A DNA stretch of 64,000 bases from Emydura subglobosa (GCA_007922225.1 ML679966.1:33091383-33155382), one strand, 5' to 3'; shown: positions 11,870 to 24,256, counted from the stretch's first letter. Made by a program: numbers and translations. Notes: generated from the sequence alone by a model not told the origin.

Positions 11870-12180
11870 TATGGAGCAAGGGATAGACTCAGTGGGCAGA
11901 AAATCTATTGGGGGTGGGGAAGAGGCTTCTGAAATAAAAGATTACTACAACCTTGACTCGGTGGGAGGGGATCTGTGGGATGGGCAGTGGTGTCTGGAAA
12001 TGGCCAGGGGTATAGGATTCAGTACATCCTACCTACTGAGTTTCATCTATGGTCCTCTTACTATAGCACTGGAGCCCCTCACAAACCTTAGATGGAAACT
12101 TTTTGTTTCTCACTTTTTGCTGGATTGTACTAATCCTAACCCAGATAGTTATTTTATGTTGATTATACATTTATCTTTCA
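11870..12180. other. CORIN intron, unassigned
   Basis: Intron just upstream of the LDLa7 exon in transcript terms. Short open frames have no family signature. I see nothing to annotate. Confidence 0.3.
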
Positions 12181-12335
12181 TCCTGCGATACCTAAAGCTT
12201 GGACGTATCATCATCTTCATTTTAGAGGAACTGAAGCACAGGGAGGCTTGACCAAGGTCACATAGGTAGTTTATGGCAACTCAGGTCCCCTACATCCCAG
12301 TCCAGTGCATTAGCCACAAGATCATCCCGTATGTC
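12180..12335 (+). repeat. MIR-type SINE
   Basis: The sequence follows the MIR consensus core: cattttagaggaactgaag, then accaaggtcacataggtag, then a reading typical of the 3' half (ccagtgcattagccacaaga). It is diverged but recognisable. Confidence 0.75.
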
Positions 12336-12949
12336 AATTTCTGCTCAACTTCAGCCACCATGGGATTTTACAGCTTCCCCTAGTCATCAAAAAATCCACA
12401 GGAAGGGCAGTCATGGAACATTACCAGCCTCATTTTATCAGGATTTCCCCCTGGGGCACCAGAGCAGGCTGACACAAAAAAGTGTAATTAGCATCTTCAT
12501 GCAGCAGCTTCAGTGTCTCTGGCGCTTAGTTCTCATTAATTTTTTTATATATCTTATAAGTTTATTGAGAGTATTACTGTACAAGTCAGGCATTCATTTA
12601 CAACATTAAAAGACTCAGCTCATCATACATCAAACAAGCCACAATGAAAACCATAAAGGAGATACACTGATACTGTCCACTGTGACTTTAACAGCTATGT
12701 GTCTTTAGATCAGGATCAATGTATATAAATGAAGAAAAACAAGAACACATACACGCATGCACAAAATCAAGCAAAAGCTAAACCAAACTACCATGCCCGG
12801 CATCATGCTCTGAAGTTCCCTAACTCTGGCTCTGGAAGGCCTCCAAGGGAAGCAAATTCCAGAGGCAGAAGGCCTTCAGCTGAGAAGCTCTAATGCCATT
12901 CCTGGATAATTCATTCCCAGGACTGACCTCAAGAATAGAGAGGAAGGGT

Positions 12950-13135
12950 GGTGCTATGATTAGGGTGCTAGCCCAGGAGACCCATATTCAATTTCTTGAG
13001 GTCACATAGGAAGTCTGGGAAAGTCACTAAGTCTCTCTGTTCCTCAGTTCTTGTCTGTAAAATGGGGATAATAGTACTTTCCTATCTCTTGAGGGCATTG
13101 TGAGGAAAAGTACATTAAAAATTGTGAGACATCCT
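12950..13135 (+). repeat. tRNA-derived SINE
   Basis: The head resembles a pol III tRNA-like unit (ggtgctagcccaggagaccc followed by a decayed box B). The body reads gggaaagtcactaagtctct and taaaatggggataatagtac, and the tail includes acattaaaaattgtgag. This combination is a very common sauropsid tRNA SINE. Confidence 0.7.
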
Positions 13136-13276
13136 TCTACAATCATGAGAACCATATAGGTAGCAAAGCTACAGTACTCCAGCTGATCTGAAATGCTGCA
13201 GTTTATTGTGTAAATGTGAGTTGCTCTCTGTTAGTCACATCTCAAAACATTCAGCGCTTCGGAGTCTATCTTGACT

Positions 13277-14170
13277 TGTGTAGTCTGTGCATTAGTTTAT
13301 CGATTACACTATGAGCCCAAAACTAGCTTAATATGCATTAAGATAAGGAAATAACAGAGAAATGGTAGAAGCCTACAGGCCTAAACTTGTAAGATAATAA
13401 CATAAGCAATTAGCCCAATGATATGAGGCTTATGAACTTTGGCATAAGTAAATTGTTTAGCTTACCATAAGTTAGCAGTTACGCTAGGTCACAAAATGGC
13501 ATAAGACATAATTTTGCAACAAATAATTTTGTTGAAATTTGCAGAATGCTGACAGATAACTGCAACGAGTCAGTTGATGTCAGTTTGGAGTATTTTGGGA
13601 TAGGCACATCAGCAGATGCTTAACCACCGAATTGTTGTAGTAACCAATTGACATATATACTAATGAGTTTGATATAATTAAGATACTAACCTATAGAATA
13701 AGGACACCCCAACATTACTAGGGTGCAACAGTTAGTTATGGGCAAAGGAAGCTAAACATTCTTATGAATATTCATGGCAGTCATCAAACCTTACAATGGG
13801 CCTGAACATGAGCTAGGCCGGCAAGATCTCAATCCTAGCAATGATTATGCATGCCAAAGAGAGGATAGGACCACCAGCTGCCTCACTACTCTAGGTCTCC
13901 ACAAGAATAGTTGAGATGATATTGGATGTCCAATTATTATTGCATTATTCATACTGTCATCTGGATTGGAACATTTGTGTGTTTACTAACTTTAGTAATA
14001 AAAATCTTAAAAGAGCAAAAGATCTTTTCCAAATGTGACTGTTGCTGTCATGAATGTTGGGGTTCCCAACTGAACAATAATCCTAATAATACTGGATCTG
14101 ATCTTGAGGCAAGAGTCTATCCAACCTCAGAGTGTTAAGTTGTTAATTTGAAATTCTTAAGTAATCAATA
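13277..14170 (+). mobile_element. Probable solo LTR, ERV-like, boundaries uncertain
   Basis: The left end (TGTGTAGTCTGTGCATTAG) resembles the left end of the LTR at 7633. Several internal blocks also run parallel to that LTR: a ccacctg/ccaccagctgcc block, a gatgatat block, and an AATAAA signal near 14000 that is followed by an A-rich stretch. I could not find matching TG...CA ends or a clean target duplication, so it may be truncated on the right. Confidence 0.5.
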
Positions 14171-14179
14171 TAATTAATC

Positions 14180-15420
14180 CACCATCAATAAATCAGGCAA
14201 CACTTGCGCCTGGAACCATGCAGGAAGCCAAAAAGAGATTTGAGCATTAATGCTATGTGCTTTTCTAGAGAAGAGCAGCTGCATTCTGTATGGCAAAACG
14301 TGTGCATTTACCCTACACAGATGGTGCAGATACTGCCTCTCTGTACCTTTAAGCACCTGATCCTGCCAACAAGCATCATAGCTGGTCAGGAATTATATGT
14401 CAAAATGTTTTTTCAACTGAAAAGGTGGTTTCCACACTTGGGATGAAAACAAATGCTAAAGTATCAGAATTTCCTAGGGGACAGAAATTCAGATTTTCAA
14501 TTGGCTCTAATACCTATCATTTCTCTCTAAGGCAGATCAAATGGCAGAAGATGAGACCACAGAACTTAAAGATTAAAAGTTTGATTAAAAGAAGATGAAA
14601 CAGAGAACCATCAACATATTCATTAAATTGCAGCCAAAAAGCATCTCACAATCTCCACTAGTGGCTTCACATACACACTGAAAGGATGGGCAACAAGATG
14701 GAAGCCTCTACAGCAACTGCCGCTCAGTAGCTCCTCCTCCTCCTCTTCCCATCCCACTGATAAGCTGTGTAGTGTGAAAAGGAACTCATGTCAGTTCCTA
14801 GCTAGCAGCTGAAGGAAGGAGGAACTTCTAAGTGGGTGCAATACACAACCATTACCCAGTCCCCATGGGGGTTGTTGGAGTAACTCTACACTCTTGTTGG
14901 CACTGCATGGGATACAGTGATATTCTTCTGGCACTCATTGTAACCGTGAATACGTTGAGAAGCAGAGACAATGGAAACATGGGAAGAAATGAGCCAAGGG
15001 AGCAGTGGGAGAAATGAAAGACAGAAAGTGATGGGACTGGCTAAGCCAAGTGGGAGTGAAGAAGATTCAAGCAGCCATAGGTTATTTGAAAGGGAGTTAA
15101 GGGGCTCAGGGAAAGAGACAGGAGGACCTATCAGTAATAAATTGAAGCCAAATGGATATAAGCAGAAAGAGACCAGGCAAGGAGTGACAGGGGAGGTGGA
15201 GATATGGAGCCACAGCAGTGAGAAGGGGAACCAAGGAGAGAGAGGATACATAGGAGTCCAGAGTGACAGAGGATACAAGATGGAGAGGGAGGACTTGGAG
15301 CAACAAGGTGAATGACAGAGAGGATAGGTGGGGCCATTATATCTTTAGGGGGCTGCTTCTACTGTTTGTCCCATGTCCCCAAAATTCTAGACCCAGTCCT
15401 GACTATCAACCGGGTTAACC
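14180..15420. other. CORIN intron with purine-rich stretch
   Basis: No exon was recognised. Bases 14960-15315 are strongly purine-biased on the plus strand, which produces long open frames on both strands that look like low-complexity protein (rich in Glu, Lys, Gly and Ser, or Leu, Pro and Ser). This stretch lies next to the LDLa6 donor. Confidence 0.4.
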
Positions 15421-15426
15421 ACTTAC

Positions 15427-15540
15427 AGCAGTTCTTTTCATCCACTTTGTCAGGACAATCCGGAAAGCCATCACAGATCATGGTGTGCTGGATACACAGC
15501 TTATTCGATGGACATTCCCAAAGACCCCTTTCTCTACAAC
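15427..15540 (-). CDS. CORIN: CORIN exon: LDL-receptor class A repeat 6
   Basis: This 114-bp exon, phase 1 to 1, reads CRERGLWECPSNKLC, IQHTMICDGFPDC and PDKVDEKNC. It is an LDLa repeat with six cysteines whose calcium motif is VDE rather than SDE. Human LDLa6 also departs from SDE here (MDE, from memory). The acceptor has a strong pyrimidine tract (cttcttgtctgtgtccag, AG at 15542-15541) and the donor is gtaagt at 15426. A purine-rich stretch lies about 110 nt into the following intron (14960-15315 on the plus strand). Confidence 0.96.
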
Positions 15541-15598
15541 CTGGACACAGACAAGAAGAGCTTTGAGTTACGCCATCCGAACATTTACTTACAATTAG

Positions 15599-16345
15599 GG
15601 CTGTGTGAATGGCTGATTTTCCAGTTAGCTAGCAGTTCTGAGAAACATGAAATGAAACAAAACTGGTTCAGGTTGAATGGAAACTGAAATTTTTCAAAAT
15701 TTTAGAATAGAAATAGAATAGAAAAAGTTGGGAAAAATTGTTTGGAGTGAAACGAAACATTTTCTTCAACCTGAAACTTGAATAGTCATTGCGTCAAAGA
15801 GAGAAAGCAAATGAGAATGACTTGATAGACCAGTGGTTAGGTTATTCAGATGGGAGGGAGAACTCTGGATTCCAGTCCCTGCTCCAATGGCTCTTAAGAA
15901 TTTTATACAAAATAGAACAGACTCAACAGGAGAAACTGAGAGAGACCCATCCCAGAATACCCTTAGCTGGGTAGCATGGGCACTCATCCAAGAAGGGGGA
16001 GACCAGAGTTCACGTCCCTGCTCCAGAGTAGCAATTCAAACCTGCATCTCCCACATCCCAGATGAGTGCTCTAGCCATTTAGCTAAAAGTTATGAGACCT
16101 CCGCCTCCTGTTTTGTGGGTGATGCTTGAATCCTCTTCTGAACCTAGCCCACAAAATCTACATGTCCCATTCTGATAATGTCAAAACAAATCACGTTGAC
16201 ATTTCCAAACAGTTTTCTTTTTTCATTTTAACCAAAAAAACCTCACTGAAATCTATATGAATTCATGAAAAGTTTCAGACAACCAAATTTGCATTCTTCA
16301 GCAAAAATAAGTTTTGTGCAAAAAAACGTTGCCTCAGATCTACTT
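15599..16345. repeat. AT-rich MITE interrupted by a tRNA-like foldback repeat
   Basis: The outer parts (15599-15790 and 16140-16345) carry gaaacgaaacattttc-like and aaaagtttcagac phrases of a chelonian MITE family. Between them, 15800-16135 holds two tRNA-like half units in opposite orientation (a plus-strand gaccagtggttaggttattc and a later atgagtgctctagccattta), a common foldback SINE pair. Confidence 0.5.
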
Positions 16346-17920
16346 GCAATATCAAATCTCTATAGGTTGTTTTTCTTAATGTTTCTGAAAAATTCGAGGT
16401 ATGTTCAATTTTCAATAGATATTTTAAAAAGCTATCAAGAATAATCATTACTGATGAGGGAATAGAAGCAAGATTGTCAAAGTAAAAACTTGTTCAAATG
16501 GACATGAAATATACAATATTCCATTAGTCTTTGAGTAGGAATCTGTCTGACCTATTACTCTCATCTTATCCTTTGCTTATATTATATCCATCATTAAGGC
16601 CCTAATTCAGAAAAACATCTGTACCAAACTACTTCTGATATGTGTTAGCAGAGGTATGTGAATAGTTCTCATCCTGGATTCCGCAAAATGTGATTTAAAA
16701 GTGAAAGGGCTATGTTCAAAATATCAACATTTAGCATACTCCTCTTTCAAGAACAGAAATACCATGGACTGGTTTCTTTTGGTAATCTTCATTAAATACC
16801 AAGGGAATATTTTTTTCTTGCAGTATTGATGTAAGAAGAGGCAGAGAACAAAGTGAAAGATGGAGAGGTGCTAGCCATATTAGGCATAAGTACAACGTTT
16901 CCTTGCTTGAGGATATTTACCACTTCATCAAGTGGTTGCACAGATTCACCCTTGCCAACTACATGCATCCACCTGAAGATTCATTATTATGCAGCTAATA
17001 CAGTCACTGTCTCCTCCAAGTGACATTAATCAATTGCACTGGCTTCATAAAAAATTCAAGGTGAACTCTTACAAAACTATGTCAGAGTGTTTTGATAGTA
17101 GGTTCCTAGTCTGTCATATGGAGGAAATTAAGAATAATTAAGGTTTAAAGAATTAAGGAATAATTAAGGCATAATTAAGGTTTATAAAACATTTAGCTTT
17201 CTACTTTTACCTTGATGGTTTTCTGGAAATAATATTAAACATCTCACTGCAACATCAGAGTTTGGAAACAGCTTACTTTGATGAAGAAATGTTCTCATGC
17301 ATCACTGACACAATAGTAACAGAGGAGGCCATAATAATACATGATAAACAGAATTCCCTTGATTTTACTCTACTAATATTAATTTAAAATAGATGTAGTT
17401 GTGGCTGCCTTGTTTAATCCATTCTATAGCTGATCACATTGGTTTTCACACTTTAAATTTAACCCAAGGTCAGACTCAAGTGACTGGCCCATGCGATCAA
17501 AATAAAAAACAAACAAACCTCAGTTCTGTGTGTTTGCTACGGTACGAGTGGCTTGTAAGATGTAGTACTATTAAACTTTTCCTGGGCTGGAGCTCATGTA
17601 GTGTATTAGTTTAACAAAGGGTAGCACTTACTAAGTTAACAAAAGGAAATGTAGCTTACACAGTTTCTATTTCCAAGGTGAACACATTATGATCGTAAGT
17701 GAGAGAAAAGTCAGCTCACATGGCTATACAAAGAATTTATTTGGGTTCCTCCATCGGTAATTGTAATGTAGTACACTGATTGCACAGAGTATTCTGCTTC
17801 ATTTACATCTTACCTACTAAGCCCCATTAGCAATGTTATGAGTTGTACAGAGAGGAATAATTGGCCTTCCTGAGAGAATAATGGGGAATAATAGGCAATA
17901 TTATGATGAATGAGTGTCAG
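16346..17920. other. CORIN intron, unassigned
   Basis: AT-rich with no exon. A small cluster of AATTAAG repeats at about 17126-17185 is the only internal structure noticed. Confidence 0.35.
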
Positions 17921-17924
17921 GAAT

Positions 17925-18275
17925 GAGGACTTGCAGTTGTGTCTGCCCAGTCTCCGGGCAGCATATGAGCACAACTGAGCAATAGCTGGGCCGCCTGATA
18001 GACCATTTTGCCTGATTGGCCAAGGAAGTCAGCAAGCCCACTTTTAAGCGAAACAGCAACAATTGACCATTGGCTCTTCAACACACGCGCCAACAGCTAC
18101 TATCTCTTCTGTGCCTGTCCTGCTCCCAGCCTCTTTCCAGTTTTGTTCCCAGCCTTGCTCCTCTCCTGCCCAGTCTGCTTCAGCCCTGCTCAGTTCCTGA
18201 CTTTGGTGCCAACCACTAGGCCTGACTGCACGTCCCAGTTCATGGTAACGAGAATGAGGCATTATTATCTTCATT
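17925..18275 (+). repeat. Possible Ty3/gypsy LTR fragment
   Basis: The run of cctgattggccaagg, then ttggctcttcaacac, then a C/T-rich series of gtcctgctcccagcc-like phrases is typical of the U3 and R part of chelonian gypsy LTRs. No ends or target duplication were found. Confidence 0.4.
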
Positions 18276-18599
18276 TTCTCGTATTTAAACACTGTGGTGC
18301 TGACAGTTATTAATTGCTGAAATGATTCCAGATGGGCAAAGGAGGCAATCATCAGAGCCAGGTTATCATCCTCTGCATTTGGCTCAGTGTAGGTTACAGA
18401 TTCTATTCCAAATCAGGGCTAATCTTTGAGTTGAAGATACCAATATTTTAGAAGTTGATTTTGTGAGATTCTCCCATGCCCTTCCATTGGTTGAATTCCC
18501 TTCTAAGATACAGAAGTCCAGGCAGGGACACATATGTGTGAGTTACACCTCCCCGTACCAGAGGAGGGATAATGTATGCATCCCTGTCCCATAAAGGGC

Positions 18600-19020
18600 T
18601 TTTTTATCTTAGGAGTATGTTCAAGGTCATATTCAGAGTCTTTGTCTTTATTTTAAAGGCACTTAATGGTCTAGGCGCAGGATACCTAAAAGATTGCCTG
18701 AAGCTCCAGGATTGGGCATATGGTGGATAAATGGCTACTCAATGCACACGCCCACAGTTGTGATCTCTCCTGTCCTTGCCCTGCTCCAAGGGAGAAAGGA
18801 ACTATCTCACTGCAAGGATAAAGCTCATCTGTGCAATGGATATAGATCTCTTGGGGCCTAGTCCAAGGATGTGAAATGAACTCTCATAGGTTCTAATAAC
18901 CATCTCAAATATTACCACTTTCCACTCCAAGTACAAAATGCAGCTATTTGACAATGCCTTCCTAATAAATACACATACACAGCAGACATACATTGAATGA
19001 ATTAAGAAAAATGTAAAAAA
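18600..19020. repeat. Old LINE-like fragment
   Basis: The phrase aaaggcacttaatggtctag followed by ggatacctaaaagattgcct occurs widely in sauropsid genomes as an old LINE 3' part. It is too diverged to assign to a family from sequence alone. Confidence 0.35.
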
Positions 19021-19194
19021 TCCCAAACCACTCTTCTAATTTGCCCTTTGAAGGGAGAAAAGGGAGGTGAATACTAATCACAATGCCTAATGTACTTCTG
19101 GACGGCACTAGGACACAATGAAGGTGAGGGAAGATACAAGAACCTGAACAGAATGGTTTAGAATAGAATAGTTGACTCTAGCCTAAGAATCTAA

Positions 19195-19450
19195 GGGTTT
19201 GTCTAGACAAACAGTGAATGGCAAGCTGGGCTATAAACCTATCGTGCACTAGAATGCTGTGTGCTAACGGTTTGTGGGGGACCCTTCTGCTGCACAATAA
19301 AAATTCCATAGTACACTTTGATCTATTCCACTTTGAAACAGGACTAGGTCAATGTACACTAAGGAACTTTTAGTGCAGTGTAGCAGGGTCCATGTGGACA
19401 GTTAGCATACAGCCCACTAGTTTGCCATGAAGTAACTGTTAGGCCCAAAG
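19195..19450. repeat. Palindromic MITE, right end truncated
   Basis: It begins gggtttgtctagacaaacag, and the middle folds back on itself: gtgggggacccttctgctgc pairs with the later gtgtagcagggtccatgtgg. It is a recognisable chelonian non-autonomous DNA transposon. The outer right terminal repeat is missing. Confidence 0.6.
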
Positions 19451-19659
19451 TTACGCATCAGTCTGACTAAGCATTTACCACTAATTAAATGTTTGTTCGC
19501 TGTTGTCCTTGATAACTTTAAAAATGTTTACAATGTTTCATTGTCAAGGGCCCTATGGCTCCCGAGGATACTATATAAATGCATTAACATTGTTTATCTT
19601 TGATTGGAACAAAGGCACCCCGGTTAGAACAGAAGTTCACTGTGTATATTTCAGTGACT

Positions 19660-19950
19660 CTGGCCACGGACACACAAACTGATTTTGCAGCGGAAGATTG
19701 AGAGTTCTACCCTGCATGCCAAATGTGTTATTTCTGATGAGCATCTGTACAAGGGTGGTGAAGCACTGGAATGGGTTACGTAGGGAGGTGGTGGAATCTC
19801 CAACTTTAGAGGTTTTTAAGCTGCGGTTTGACAAAGCCCTGGCTGGGATGATATAGCTGAGGTTAGTCCTGCTTTGAGCAGGGGGTTGGACTAGATGACC
19901 TCCTGAGGTCCCTTCCAACTCTAATATTCTATGATTCTATAATAAGGATT
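19660..19950 (+). mobile_element. CR1 LINE 3' end
   Basis: The text gggaggtggtggaatctcca, then caaagccctggctgggatga, then the terminal tctatgattctat microsatellite is the CR1 3' end. Only about 290 bp remain, so it is a typical 5'-truncated insertion. Confidence 0.92.
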
Positions 19951-21895
19951 GTTATAATATGCATTTCTTAATTTAATGTTTACGGAAAGCATGTCTGCAT
20001 TTACACAACCCCCATCTCAAGTCCCAGTTTTGACGGGAGAAGGGGATTTATGTACTATCTCACCTTTGTTCTCCTTGAAGTTATGTGTAAACTCATTATC
20101 ATTGAAACAGTCATTGTACAATTGCTATTACTTGAGTGCTTAAAATTAAATGCCAGGTCTTTTTTGTCGCAGCTAAAATACTACCATGAGAACTAGAGCT
20201 GCAGCAAACAGTGGAGAAGGACAATGCTGATTTTGAAGGTTATACTCCTTCACATCCACAATACTCCTGTTTGCCACCTTTCTGCTATCTACTTGCTATC
20301 ACCAGTGGAGAAGGGAAACTCCCACAGCTGGACCATAAAGTTGGCAGAGGTGGCTCCTAAAACAACCAATCAACCCATACAACCACAGAGAGCATGTCAG
20401 AGCAGGGAAGGGCACAAAGGGAGATGGCGCAGCTGGCGCCAAGCACAGCTCTGCTTTGCCAATTTTCAGTTTGCATTTGGACCTTTATGGGTAGTGTAAG
20501 AGGTGCTCTAACTCACATTCGAGCCAAAGCAGCATGAGAATGAGGGAGCTGTAAATGGCCCCCTTCGTCCTGTGGTGCGCAGATCTTGGTACAGGACATA
20601 AACTGACATAATCACTTTGGTTGTCCTAACACAGTATCCACTACTATGCCTGTTGCTTATGGCATCTAAAATATACATTCTTTAAATACAGTCTGTTGAA
20701 CTAATGTTATAAAAAAGTTGTGTGTTCTCTTCTTAAAAAAATAATAAATCCAATATATTCCGAGCTAGCCATTTACACAGGGAAAGTTCAATGATCTCTG
20801 AGTTTGTCCTGCATACAAAGAATATGAATGAGATAGAGATGGCAACATCTAGAGTTTTAAAAGCACTGTCTGTTCTCCTGTAACAACATTATCCATGGTC
20901 AATGTAATGTCATTCTGACAGCTGTAATTTTCTAGCAGATGCAGCCTTCCATATTTATAGAAGCTGATAAGAATTCTGTTGATTGCTAGTGACATTTTGT
21001 CTAGACCAAAAAGAGAGAGATCTACAAAGGAAATTCATTTTATGTATCAAAGCAATATTTTATACCTTAAAGTCAAGGAATATAAAGTGACTCTAAAAGA
21101 TAAATAGCTATTAGTGTTCTCAGGAGTTAAAAGCAAGTGTCAATGAAAATAATTTTGAAAGGAGAGTAATCAAAACAATTGGAAATTAATGAGAATTTTT
21201 GTCCAAGGGATTTGCTCATTGTTGCTCAGGCACAGCACATTCTCTAAATTTAAGTGGTAAGAGTTCCTTTTTGCCATAAAAGAACTCCGACATGAAATTC
21301 AGAATAAAGTTTGCAGTTACAAGCAATATTCTTGAGTCTACTACTAGAGGCTGACAACTGAAAATTGACAACATTCCTGATACTTCCAGTGTTGGAGTCC
21401 ATTTCGGTAACAGAGACTAGAGCACGATAAGCTCTCCAGCCTGTATCAACACATCATCAAAAGAATGTTAACATGTAAACATTTAAAATTGTATTTGAAT
21501 ATTCAGGACCTGATTTGGCACTCATTCCTTTTCTATCCCGGCGTTACGCCATCAGTATCGATGGAGCAATACAACGGGGAATCAGGCCTGCACCATTAAA
21601 GATTTCCTCCTAAATAAACCAATATTCAAACAGTCTGGAATTGGTTTACCAGAGCTCCCACACTTTCAGGGTTATAAATGATGTTGATATTCAGCAAGCA
21701 GGATGTAGCCTGCACTAATTTTACAACCAACCATTAAAAACTCAATTTTTGAATACATTTCACAGCTTTTTCTTGAGGAAAAGGGGCTTATCATTTGAAC
21801 TTTCAGACTGTGGGTTGAACAAAATGATGGAAAGCAGCAATTATGTCCTCTGACACTCCAGCTGCTCTCCGTTCAATCAGCTGACTCATTTTATT
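19951..21895. other. CORIN intron, unassigned
   Basis: AT-rich with no exon or clear repeat. The 20224-20499 open frame has no family signature. Confidence 0.35.
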
Positions 21896-21902
21896 AATTT
21901 AC

Positions 21903-22010
21903 CACAGTTGTCCTCGTCACTATCATCTTCACAGTCAGCCTGGCCATCACATCTTCTGGAGGCCAAGACACACCTCCCAGAACGGCACTTGAAGTGACTG
22001 GGTGAGCACT
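21903..22010 (-). CDS. CORIN: CORIN exon: LDL-receptor class A repeat 5
   Basis: This 108-bp exon, phase 1 to 1, reads [20 protein letters not shown], then [15 protein letters not shown]. That is a complete LDLa repeat with six cysteines and the full DSDE calcium motif, and it is almost identical to human LDLa5 as I recall it. The acceptor is ttctgacattgacag (AG at 22012-22011) and the donor is gtaaat at 21902. The upstream intron is only 2.1 kb and contains tRNA-like SINE and MITE fragments. The downstream intron is 6.4 kb. Confidence 0.96.
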
Positions 22011-22181
22011 CTGTCAATGTCAGAAAACACAACACTTTCAGTAAACTGAAAAGCACAGTCCTCTTTATTTATTAGTATTATTTATCATTGTGACTGGATA
22101 AAAGACAGGAACAGAAACCCTGTGAGATACTAAGTTGGAACTATGCAGAAACAAAAACTATTCTTGACAAATAGACTGAGG

Positions 22182-22220
22182 ATGGGGTGGGGTGGGGTAG
22201 AGTGAAGTGGGGTGGGTGGG
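22182..22220 (+). repeat. GGGGT-type pentamer microsatellite
   Basis: An imperfect run of tggggtggggtggggt followed by ggggtgggtggg. It has enough G runs for a possible G-quadruplex on the plus strand, which is the CORIN template strand. It lies about 170 nt upstream of the LDLa5 acceptor in transcript terms. Confidence 0.6.
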
Positions 22221-22584
22221 CAAACATCACCACTTTCCCACAGCCCTCTCTTCACAAAGTGCCACCTCTCAAGTTCCAAAGCCTCACAACATTATTGGCA
22301 GATATTGTTTAGGTTGAGGGCACCAATTTTCTAGTTACATTGTCCAGTGATGTTGTGTTATACAGAGAAAGGTAAACCATTCACTGTGTTGATTTTATAA
22401 CATATGATAAGATTTAGCAATTACATGACTTTTTATTTTATTTCACAAAGTCCTTAATAAGTATTCATCAATTAATCCTCACATCACAACTGCCAGGAAG
22501 GATTTTCAGAAGTGCCTTACTGACATAGGAAAAAAAAGTCCCATTGAGAGTCAATTTGGACTTTTGCTTCTAAGTCACTTAGGG

Positions 22585-23090
22585 CTAGATTCACAAAAGG
22601 ATTTAGGTGCCTAAATGCCACTTTAGGTGACTAAGTTTAACATTTAGGTGCAAGTGAGATCCTTAAAACCCTTGCTCAGCTATTGCCTAACCGTGGAGGC
22701 ACCTAAAGTCCCTAGGCAGCAGAGTTTCCACTGTTACTGTCCCTTTGGCACCTAAGTTTCCGCTAGTGATTACCCACGCAGTTGCCTCAGTCTAGGCAAC
22801 GGGTCACCTCTCCCTTGCCTAAGCCCCAGAGGGTTCCTTGAACAATGGGTCCCCTGCCTATCTTTCTGCGGGTTCCAATCCAGTAGAACGTCTCGTCTCA
22901 GAGCATACTTATACAGATACAAAATGGCTACAAGCAGGGGAAACGGTGGCCAGCCTTAGAACCTTATAATCCATGCTGTGGCAAGTTCAATTCCCTCCTC
23001 TGCCTGATGTGCAGCAGGTATTTGAACTTGGGTTTCCTACCTGTCAGGTGAGTGCTGTAACCACTGGACTGTGGGATATTTTGGTGTGGG
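22585..23090. repeat. MITE fragment and tRNA-like foldback SINE
   Basis: Bases 22585-22810 carry the gggctagattcacaaaagga and ttaggtgcctaa phrases of a common chelonian repeat. Bases 22960-23080 carry a tRNA-like half (tgagtgctgtaaccactgg) of the same foldback SINE seen near 16.0 kb. Confidence 0.5.
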
Positions 23091-24100
23091 GCTCTCTCAG
23101 GGTGTTTTGTTGAAGTTGTTCCATTGTGTGTAAATAATTAAATATACATTGGGCCCGAGAGAGACTAAGAATGACTCTGTAGGGAATGTGTAAGAATCCC
23201 AAGCACAGATAAGTGCCTCTCTACAGCCAAGATATAGATTAAGAGTTGAGGGTCAAAAGCATATGGCTGATACTCCAGCTCATATAATCTCACTATCTCC
23301 CCCCAAAATTAACAAAGACTGACAAAAAATGAAAGGCAAGACCGTGTCGTCCAACTCCATAGCTGAGGCCCTTCAGTGAGAAGGAGCAACAGCACAACAC
23401 CAGCTGCCCTTTCTTTATAATGAGTAAACAGAATCATTTAAAGGCAATTCCATTCACGTGTTCCAGACCCAACATGCATCAACAGTATTTGGTGAGCAAT
23501 GGCGTGGATGGGTTTGAGAAATCTGAGGTTGTCATATGTTGTTGAAGTTGGCCTGATAAAATCCTTTCAAACCTTTCCCCAAAAAAGAGAAAAAGAGCAG
23601 GCAGTAGTTGGCAAGGACACTAACATCTGTAGAATTGGTTTCTTAAGCAAAGACTTGACCACATCTTGTTTGTTTACCATTGCCAAGATCTTGGCTCTCC
23701 CTCAGAGAAATAGTAATGCTTCACAGCAGCAGATTGGCAGGTCTGCAGGTAATGGGGATAATGTGCAAATAGAGGCAAGTGGCCAGGTGTTTTGTTACCC
23801 ACACCCCTCAAGTAATCCATAGCAGAATAAGGATAATTTTATCCTTCCCCAGAATGAAAGCTCTTAAATTTCTTAACAAAACTTTATCCTAGATGTAAAT
23901 AGATAATATGTAGTTGGAAGGATCAGGAATTCTCCCAAATCTGATTTTGAATAATTTGCACAGCATATTAGCCATACTGAGAGTTTAATTCACCTACCTG
24001 ACATAATATAATTTAAAGGGGGTGTATTAAAGCATGAAATGGAATCACTAATTTACGGCAAGCTACGAATTTATATTTAATATCCAATTGTAAGTATTCT
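23091..24100. other. CORIN intron, unassigned
   Basis: Contains a plus-strand open frame of 107 codons (23499-23822) with no recognised family, no signal peptide and no splice support. I regard it as chance. Confidence 0.35.
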
Positions 24101-24110
24101 AACAGGTAAC

Positions 24111-24256
24111 CTTCTACATCCTCATCAGGTGTTAGGCAGGTTCGGTTGTCTGAGTTTTCTTCTGGGAACTGAGTGCAGTCTGTGTCTTCTGGCCATTGCA
24201 GGCCCACAATCCCAAGCACAGATTCACAGCGTTCCTTGGAATGCTCACACAGAGCC
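24111..24256 (-). CDS. CORIN: CORIN exon: frizzled domain 2, second part
   Basis: This 146-bp exon, phase 2 in and phase 1 out, encodes ALCEHSKERCESVLGIVGLQ and then WPEDTDCTQFPEE through TCLTPDEDVE, the C-terminal third of frizzled 2. It is nearly the same as human corin as I remember it. NRT is a sequon where human has NQT. The acceptor is catccctccag (AG at 24258-24257). The donor is unusual: gttacc at 24110, with T at +3 and C at +5. The reading frame and the homologous junction VE-EC both require it, and I see no better in-frame GT nearby. Skipping this exon would shift the frame, unlike skipping any single LDLa exon. Confidence 0.95.

Noticed and set aside
13262..14121. 9-bp direct repeat gagtctatc flanking 13271-14112
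   Set aside because: Tempting as a target duplication, but the enclosed sequence lacks TG...CA ends and the alignment with the 7633 LTR suggests the element extends past 14121.
14971..15315. 114-codon purine-coded frame beside the LDLa6 exon
   Set aside because: Low-complexity composition, with frames open on both strands and no splice link to the CORIN exon.
23499..23822. 107-codon open frame as a gene
   Set aside because: No domain, no splice support and no second line of evidence. Frames of this length occur by chance here.
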